Below, piece after piece: positions 58,892 through 64,000 of a stretch of DNA of 64,000 bases. Within the stretch, counting starts at the first letter, position 1; each line of letters starts with the position of its first letter. Source of the DNA: Umezawaea sp036375055 (GTDB taxonomy: Bacteria; Actinomycetota; Actinomycetes; Mycobacteriales; Pseudonocardiaceae); the NCBI RefSeq assembly GCF_036375055.1, contig NZ_DASUSQ010000017.1:1-64000 (forward strand). Reading direction: 5' to 3'. The notes beneath the pieces were generated by a model that saw only the letters and a list, made by a program, of their open reading frames with translations, did not search any database and was not told where the DNA came from. The position numbers and the translations under genes are program-made.

Positions 58892-59890
58892 ATGCAGACA
58901 CGAACTCTCGGTGCGCAGGGCCTGACCGTTTCCGCGTTGGGACTGGGCACGATGGGCATGACCATGGCCTACGGTCCCGGCGGTGACCGCGCCGACGGCA
59001 TCGCCACGATCCGCCGCGCGCACGAGCTCGGCATCACCTTCATCGACACCGCCGAGCTGTACGGCATGGGCGAGGGCACCAGCGAGGCGCTCGTCGGCGA
59101 GGCCGTCGAGGGCTTCCGCGACGAGGTGGTGCTGGCGACCAAGTTCGGCTTCGACCTCAGCGACCCCGCCACCGTCGGCGCCGCGCTGAACAGCAGGCCC
59201 GAGCACATCCGCGAGGTGGCCGAGGAGAGCCTGCGGCTCCTGCGCACCGACCACATCGACGTGTTCTACCAGCACCGCGTCGACCCGGCCGTGCCGATCG
59301 AGGACGTCGCCGGAGCCGTCGGCGAGCTGGTGGCGGCGGGCAAGGTCCTCTACTTCGGGCTCTCCGAGGCCGGGCCGGAGACCATCCGCCGCGCGCACGC
59401 CACGCACCCCGTCTCGGTGCTCCAGACCGAGTACTCCGTCTTCGAGCGCGAGGTGGAGGACGAGGTCCTGCCGCTGGTGCGCGACCTCGGCATCGGCTTT
59501 GTGCCGTACTCGCCGCTCGGCCGCGGCTTCCTCACGTCGGCCGTGAAGCCGGGAGCGGAGTACCCCGAGGGCGACATGCGCCGCTTCGACGCCCGCTGGC
59601 AGGGCGACAACTACACGGCGAACGTCGCGGCCACGGCCCGCCTGACCGAACTCGCCGCGGCCAAGGGCGCCACGGTGACCCAGCTGGCGCTGGCGTGGCT
59701 GCTCGCCCAGGACGAGCACCTCGTGCCCATCCCCGGCACCCGCAGCACGACCAGGCTGGCCGAGAACGCCGCCGCCGTCGACCTGGTGCTCACGCCCGCC
59801 GACCTCGACCTGGTCCGCGAGATCCTGCCGCACGGCGCGTACGGCGACCGCTACCCGGCCTTCCTGCGCGACGCGTGGGCGAGCGCGTGA
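58892..59890 (+). CDS. Aldo/keto reductase
   Basis: A 332-residue NADPH-dependent TIM-barrel reductase. Catalytic tetrad: Asp in FIDTAELYGMGEG (Asp near 50, Tyr near 55), Lys in VLATKFGF (near 81) and His in VFYQHRVD (near 122, with Gln before it). NADPH binding is in VPIPGTRSTTRLAENAAA near 286. The RDLGIGFVPYSPLGRGFLT block is typical of the AKR11/13-like group. ATG follows GGGTGGGACC. It is divergent from the XRE regulator and its stop overlaps a short GTG frame. Confidence 0.92.
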   Translation: MQTRTLGAQGLTVSALGLGTMGMTMAYGPGGDRADGIATIRRAHELGITFIDTAELYGMGEGTSEALVGEAVEGFRDEVVLATKFGFDLSDPATVGAALNSRPEHIREVAEESLRLLRTDHIDVFYQHRVDPAVPIEDVAGAVGELVAAGKVLYFGLSEAGPETIRRAHATHPVSVLQTEYSVFEREVEDEVLPLVRDLGIGFVPYSPLGRGFLTSAVKPGAEYPEGDMRRFDARWQGDNYTANVAATARLTELAAAKGATVTQLALAWLLAQDEHLVPIPGTRSTTRLAENAAAVDLVLTPADLDLVREILPHGAYGDRYPAFLRDAWASA

Positions 59891-60081
59891 GCTTCGGCGC
59901 GACCACCGCGGCGGCCGGGGGAGTGGCGGGTGGCGACCTGTGTCCGGGACCCGTGGTCGACCGGGCAGGCGCGGAGACCGCCCGCGTCGCGGTCGACGTC
60001 ACCGCCACCACGGGTCGCCGCGGTGCGCGGGTGGCGGCGCTCGACCTCGCCCCGGTCGACGCGTTCACGGCCGCGCGCTGA
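59887..60081 (+). CDS. Short frame coupled to the aldo/keto reductase (64 residues, uncertain)
   Basis: A GTG overlaps the reductase stop as GTGA and opens a 64-residue Ala/Val-rich frame (VSFGATTAAAGGVAGGDLCP...DAFTAAR) that ends four bases before the converging gene. The overlap is suggestive, but the composition is that of random GC-rich sequence and no family is recognised. Confidence 0.3.
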   Translation: MSFGATTAAAGGVAGGDLCPGPVVDRAGAETARVAVDVTATTGRRGARVAALDLAPVDAFTAAR

Positions 60082-60084
60082 GGG

Positions 60085-61269
60085 TCAGTCCCGCGCCAGC
60101 TCGCGGAACACGCCGACCACGCGCCGGGCGACGGCCTCGACGTACGGGACGAACACGGCGGGGTCCGCGTAGTCGGTCATCGGGATCTCGACGTCGTCCG
60201 CCTCGAAGTGGTACCGCTGCCGGTAGGTCACGATGTCCGGGAACAGCATGTCGGCGAACTCCTCCACGCTCCACATCAGCCACGAGTGGCGGCGGGCCAT
60301 GCCGTTGGCGATCTCGCTGCTCGTGGCGGTCGCGAACCGGTAGTCGCCCCGCCAGCCCGGCGTGAGCACCAGGCGGTCGTAGAGGTAGAGGTCGTACCAC
60401 CAGTCGCCCTGCCACAGGTGGTCCACGGGGATGTCCGGCGGCCTGCTCAGCCGCTGGACGCCCGGCAGGCCCTTCCAGGAGAACTCGACCCACCAGCCGT
60501 CCAGGTGCACCGGGGGCTGGTCCTCGATCCGCTGGATGCCCGGCCTGCCCGCCTTGTCGAGCGCGGCGGTGGTCGCGTCGACCGCGTCGACCACCGTGCG
60601 CACGGCGGCCTCGCGGGCGCGCCGGTTGACGACCGACTCCCGCAGCCCCGCCCACCACTCGTCGACGTCGCCGACCAGCGCGACCACCTCCCCCGGCCAC
60701 TCGGCGGGCGCTCCGCCGTCGGCCGCGAGCTGCCTCGGCGTCCGCCCGCCGGGCAGCACCTGGTCGGCGACGGCGTGCCTGCGCTGCCACGCCTGGAACC
60801 GGCCCTCGGCCAGCCGCCACGCCCGTGCGCGCCGCTCCCGCTCCTCCTCGGCCTCGCGGCGCCGGGTCTCCTCCTGCTCGGCGAGCCGGTCCTCGACGGC
60901 CTTCCGCACCGGCTGGTAGCGCGCGGTCGCCGCCGAGACCCTGTCCTCGAAGGACGTTCGGGCCTCCGCGAGCCGCGCCGCGGCCCACCGGCTCACCAGC
61001 GGCGTGCGCCGCCACCTCGCCGTCCGCGCGGCGACCCGGTCCAGCTCGGCCGCCGCCGCGGCGACCTCCTCGACGTACGCGGTCGCCGCGGCGGACCACC
61101 CGTCGGTCTCGGCCTCGGTCGCCTGCGGGTCGACCGGGTGCCCGGACGCGCCGTCGCCCAGGGCTTTCCGCACGGCGCCCGTGCGCCAGTCGTCCTCTTC
61201 GGGGAACCAGTAGACGGTGACCGGGACGGTGTGGGCGAGGTGGTGGCGCCACGACATCTTCGAGGCCAT
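60085..61269 (-). CDS. Large coiled-coil protein of unknown function
   Basis: A 394-residue cytosolic protein with no recognised family. The first ~20 residues include TVPVTVYWFPEEDDWR. A long charged helical region follows (about 60-170, with RLAEQEETRRREAEEERERRARAW as coiled coil). The C-terminal ~200 residues are a folded Trp/Tyr-rich part (DGWWVEFSWKGLPGVQRL; GDWWYDLYLYDRLVLTPGW; HSWLMWSVEEFADMLFPD). ATG at 61269. It starts 20 bases after the alditol oxidase stop, so it may be the last gene of that operon. Confidence 0.7.
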   Translation of the reverse strand: MASKMSWRHHLAHTVPVTVYWFPEEDDWRTGAVRKALGDGASGHPVDPQATEAETDGWSAAATAYVEEVAAAAAELDRVAARTARWRRTPLVSRWAAARLAEARTSFEDRVSAATARYQPVRKAVEDRLAEQEETRRREAEEERERRARAWRLAEGRFQAWQRRHAVADQVLPGGRTPRQLAADGGAPAEWPGEVVALVGDVDEWWAGLRESVVNRRAREAAVRTVVDAVDATTAALDKAGRPGIQRIEDQPPVHLDGWWVEFSWKGLPGVQRLSRPPDIPVDHLWQGDWWYDLYLYDRLVLTPGWRGDYRFATATSSEIANGMARRHSWLMWSVEEFADMLFPDIVTYRQRYHFEADDVEIPMTDYADPAVFVPYVEAVARRVVGVFRELARD

Positions 61270-61289
61270 GCCTCGATGATGTCGGAAAC

Positions 61290-62525
61290 TCAGCCGGGGA
61301 AGTAGTGGTCGACCACCTCGTTGCGGAACTTCCCCCCTGGGTCGAGGCCGTCGCGCAGCGCGGCGAACCGGGACCAGTGCTCGTACCGGTCGGCGGGAGC
61401 GGTCTCGTGCAGCTTCCCCCAGTGCGGCCGGACGGAGTACGGCGCCAGCGCCCGCTCGATCAGCGTCAGCACCGGGCGCACCGCGTGCGCGTCCGGCACC
61501 CAGGTGAAGTGGAACGCCGTGCTCGCCCTGCCCTGGAACGGGCTCAGCCAGTACGGGTCCGCGTCGACGGTGCGGATCTCCGACACCAGCAGCACCGGCG
61601 AGATCACCGGGCCCAGCTCCTTGAGCGCCCGCAGCGCTCCCTCCGTGTGCTCCCGCGCCACGGCGTACTCCGACTGGAGCTCGTCGCCCGCGCTCGGGGT
61701 GAACTCGGCGCGGAAGTGCGGCAGCCGCGCGTGCCACGGCCCCGGCTCGCCGTGCTGCCGGGTGCAGAACTCGGGCGAGGCACCGGGGATCGGGTGCCGC
61801 CCGCCGGTCGCCTCGCGCGCGCCCGTCCAGCCGAGGTCGGCAGGGGCGTCCGAGGTGCGGCGCTTCACCCACGGGGAGAACGACTCCCGCCAGTCGGTGA
61901 ACACGCTGATGCTGTACGCCTGCGCGAACAGCTCCGCCGACCGCTCGGCGAGCACCTCGAACGGCAGGCCCTCGTGCACGCGCTGCTCCACCTCGAACGC
62001 GGGCACCACGTCGAGGTCGACGCTCGTGACGACCCCGAGCGACCCGAACGACACGACCGCCCCGTCGAAGCGGTCGTCGCCGCGCGCCAGCGTGGTGGTG
62101 CCCCCGTCCGCCGTGATCAGGTCCAGCGACCGGACCGCGCTCGCCAGCGACCCGTTGCGGTCGCCGGACCCGTGGGTCGCGGTGGCGACGGCGCCCGCGA
62201 CGGTGATGTGCGGCAGCGACGGGAGGTTGTGCAGCGCCAGGCCCTCCGCGTCCAGCAGGGTCGCCACCTCGGCGAGCCGCAGGCCCGCCCCGACCCGCGC
62301 CGACCTCCGGTCCGCCGACACCTCCACCGAGGCGGGCAGGTCCCGCAGGGTGATCAGCGTCCCGGTGGTGTCCGCGATCCGGCTGAACGAGTGCCCCGCG
62401 CCCAGCACGTGCGCCTTCCCGGCGGTCGCCACGACCTCGCGCAACCGCTCGGCGGTCGTCGGCGCCTCCACGTGCTCGGCGGAGAAGACGACGTTGCCCG
62501 CCCAGTTCCTCGCCCCGGTCGTCAT
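61290..62525 (-). CDS. FAD-linked alditol oxidase / D-arabinono-1,4-lactone oxidase family protein
   Basis: A 411-residue flavoprotein of the VAO family. FAD-binding is shown by HVLGAGHSFSRIADT (near 39-53, where His is the covalent FAD attachment in AldO) and GAVATATHGSGDRNGSL (near 112). The C-terminal ALO domain includes VRPHWGKLHE near 370. Length fits xylitol/sorbitol oxidases (AldO, XyoA), which oxidise terminal alcohols of polyols to aldehydes with H2O2 release. Its ATG overlaps the glucosidase stop by one base (TGATG), indicating an operon with the GH13 gene. Confidence 0.87.
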   Translation of the reverse strand: MTTGARNWAGNVVFSAEHVEAPTTAERLREVVATAGKAHVLGAGHSFSRIADTTGTLITLRDLPASVEVSADRRSARVGAGLRLAEVATLLDAEGLALHNLPSLPHITVAGAVATATHGSGDRNGSLASAVRSLDLITADGGTTTLARGDDRFDGAVVSFGSLGVVTSVDLDVVPAFEVEQRVHEGLPFEVLAERSAELFAQAYSISVFTDWRESFSPWVKRRTSDAPADLGWTGAREATGGRHPIPGASPEFCTRQHGEPGPWHARLPHFRAEFTPSAGDELQSEYAVAREHTEGALRALKELGPVISPVLLVSEIRTVDADPYWLSPFQGRASTAFHFTWVPDAHAVRPVLTLIERALAPYSVRPHWGKLHETAPADRYEHWSRFAALRDGLDPGGKFRNEVVDHYFPG

Positions 62526-64000
62526 CACTGCCCTCCGGTCAGGTCGAGCACGAGCGCGGCCCACGGCTGGAGGGTCGCGCGGCCCGCGGTCAGCGAGTGC
62601 CCCGCGGTGTTGGTCAGGACGACGGCCGCGTCCGCCCACTCGGGGGCCAGGTCCACGGTCTGCTCGGTGCCGTGCAGGTTCGCCAGGACCAGGAGCCGGG
62701 TGTCGTCCAGCCGCCGTTCGTAGGCGTAGACGTGCGGGTGGTCGGCCAGCAGCATGGTGAAGTCGCCCAGCGCGACCACGGCGCGGGTGTGGCGCAGCTC
62801 GACGAGCCGCCGGTAGTGGTGGAACACCGAGTCGGGGTCGTCGTACTGCGCCGCCGCGTTGAGCCAGGTGTGGTTCGGGTTGACGGCGATCCACGGGGTG
62901 CCGCTGGTGAACCCGGCCGCGTGGCCCGCGGTCCACTGCACCGGGGTGCGGGCGTTGTCGCGGCCCATCGCGCGCAGCGCCGCCAGGACCGCCTCCGGGT
63001 CCTGGCCCGCCTCCACGGCGCGCTGGTGGTGGTTGAGCGACTCCACGTCGCGCAGGTCGTCCACGCCCGCGAACGGGGCGTTGGTCATCCCCAGCTCCTC
63101 GCCCTGGTAGACGTACGGCGTGCCCCGGTGCAGGTGCAGCACGGTGGCCAGCGCCGTCGCCGAGACGGGCGAGCCGTCGCCGAAGCGCGACACCACCCTG
63201 GGCTGGTCGTGGTTGTTCCAGTACAGGCTGTTCCACCCGGTCTCGCCGAGCGCGGTCTGCCAGCGGCCCAGCGACGCCTTGAGGTCGCGCAGGTCCAGCG
63301 GCTTGGGGTCGAACTTGCCGCCCGGCCCGTGGTCGAGCGAGACGTGCTCGAACTGGAACACCATGTCCACCTCGCCCCGCTCGGGATCGGTGAACAGGCG
63401 CGCGTCCTGCCACGTGACGCCGGGCATCTCGCCCACGGTCAGGAAGTCGCCGGTCCGGCCCGCGAACACCTCGCGGCGCATCTCCTGGAGGAACTCGTGC
63501 ACGCGGGGGCCGGTCGCGAAGTGCGCGAAGCCGTTGCCGAGCCCGCCGGTGCCGGTCGTGGGCCCGTCGGGCAGCGCGGGGTCCTTGGAGATGAAGTTGA
63601 TGACGTCCATCCGGAAGCCGTCGACGCCCCGGTCGAGCCACCACCGCATCATCTCGTGCACGGCCGCGCGCACCTCGGGGTTCTCCCAGTTGAGGTCCGG
63701 CTGCTTGCGGTCGAACAGGTGCAGGTAGTACTCGCCGGTGGTCTCGTCGAGCGTCCACGTCGGCCCGGAGAAGAACGACTCCCAGTTCGTCGGCTCGGCA
63801 CCCGGCTCGCCCGCCGTGAAGCCCTCGCGCGCGGGCCGCCACCAGTACCAGTCGCGCTTCGGGTTGTCGGTGCTGGAGCGCGACTCCACGAACCACGGGT
63901 GCTCGTCGGAGGTGTGGTTGACGACCAGGTCCATGACCAGCCGCATCCCGCGCTCGTGGACCTCCGCCAGCAGCCGGTCGAAGTCCTCCAGCGTGCCGAA
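62525..64000 (-). CDS. GH13 alpha-glucosidase (oligo-1,6-glucosidase type), 5' end outside the window
   Basis: The last 491 codons of a GH13 enzyme, missing roughly the first 70 residues. Conserved regions: RLVMDLVVNHTSDEHPWF (region I), GFRMDVINFISK with the nucleophile Asp, LTVGEMPGV with the acid/base Glu, and NNHDQPRVVSRFG (region IV). The order and the QPDLNWENPEVR block match oligo-1,6-glucosidase/alpha-glucosidase of about 550 residues. Cytosolic, acting on imported oligosaccharides. It is followed directly by the alditol oxidase gene. Confidence 0.93.
   Translation of the reverse strand, partial: FGTLEDFDRLLAEVHERGMRLVMDLVVNHTSDEHPWFVESRSSTDNPKRDWYWWRPAREGFTAGEPGAEPTNWESFFSGPTWTLDETTGEYYLHLFDRKQPDLNWENPEVRAAVHEMMRWWLDRGVDGFRMDVINFISKDPALPDGPTTGTGGLGNGFAHFATGPRVHEFLQEMRREVFAGRTGDFLTVGEMPGVTWQDARLFTDPERGEVDMVFQFEHVSLDHGPGGKFDPKPLDLRDLKASLGRWQTALGETGWNSLYWNNHDQPRVVSRFGDGSPVSATALATVLHLHRGTPYVYQGEELGMTNAPFAGVDDLRDVESLNHHQRAVEAGQDPEAVLAALRAMGRDNARTPVQWTAGHAAGFTSGTPWIAVNPNHTWLNAAAQYDDPDSVFHHYRRLVELRHTRAVVALGDFTMLLADHPHVYAYERRLDDTRLLVLANLHGTEQTVDLAPEWADAAVVLTNTAGHSLTAGRATLQPWAALVLDLTGGQ

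Overview
This 64 kb window comes from a high-GC actinomycete chromosome. Gram-positive lipoprotein and Tat/Sec signal peptides, frequent GTG starts, many GTGA/ATGA gene overlaps, LCP, SigE-type and SpoIIE/STAS regulators, and many secreted polysaccharide hydrolases point to a soil member of the Pseudonocardiales (a Saccharothrix/Actinosynnema/Lentzea-like organism; genus is inference). It carries one tRNA gene (Cys), one degenerate TnpB insertion element and two clearly broken genes. There are no CRISPR arrays and no prophage.

Layout. 0.4-10.2 kb: an HATPase anti-sigma-type protein, a FUSC exporter pair, a YeiH-type transporter with a 47-residue partner, a DUF1684 protein, a P450/secreted hydrolase operon, an orphan methyltransferase and a PAS-GGDEF-EAL protein. 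10.3-15.6 kb: tRNA-Cys, a secreted PA14-GH2-LamG enzyme, and a two-gene operon pairing a barwin-like and a thaumatin-like secreted protein. 15.6-19.6 kb: a secreted peptidase, PPK2, an 80-bp tandem repeat and a GntR regulator. 19.6-24.5 kb: urtABCDE urea uptake with gntR at its tail. 24.5-29.2 kb: an ECF sigma factor, a hydrolase, a half acyl-CoA synthetase, a cysteine-synthase-like enzyme and a zinc peptidase.

30-39 kb is an arabinan/furanose locus: a YtfQRT-YjfF-like ABC importer, a decayed endonuclease-lectin pseudogene and two GH43-AbfB arabinan hydrolases. The two sides share LacI-type operators (TGTTAACGCTAACA and a close variant), so they look like one regulon whose repressor lies outside the window. 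A secreted protein made of three near-identical 88-residue Cys-bracketed domains follows.

40-50.5 kb is a pectin locus. It encodes a PL1-CE8 fusion enzyme, two MalFG-type permeases, a solute-binding protein, an enolase-superfamily sugar-acid enzyme and a separate PL1 lyase, with a divergent LacI regulator. A TnpB element sits inside the operon between permease and binding-protein genes. 50.5-64 kb: a GAF-SpoIIE phosphatase next to a STAS protein, a TetR/hydrolase divergon with visible operators, a SigE-type sigma factor coupled to an LCP enzyme, a GH64 glucanase with a ricin-B lectin, an XRE regulator facing an aldo/keto reductase, an unknown coiled-coil protein, an alditol oxidase and the 3' part of a GH13 alpha-glucosidase that runs off the window.

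The loci fit a saprophyte that degrades plant (pectin, arabinan) and fungal (beta-1,3-glucan) walls. Perfect hairpins separate most convergent gene pairs, which supports the gene boundaries given here.
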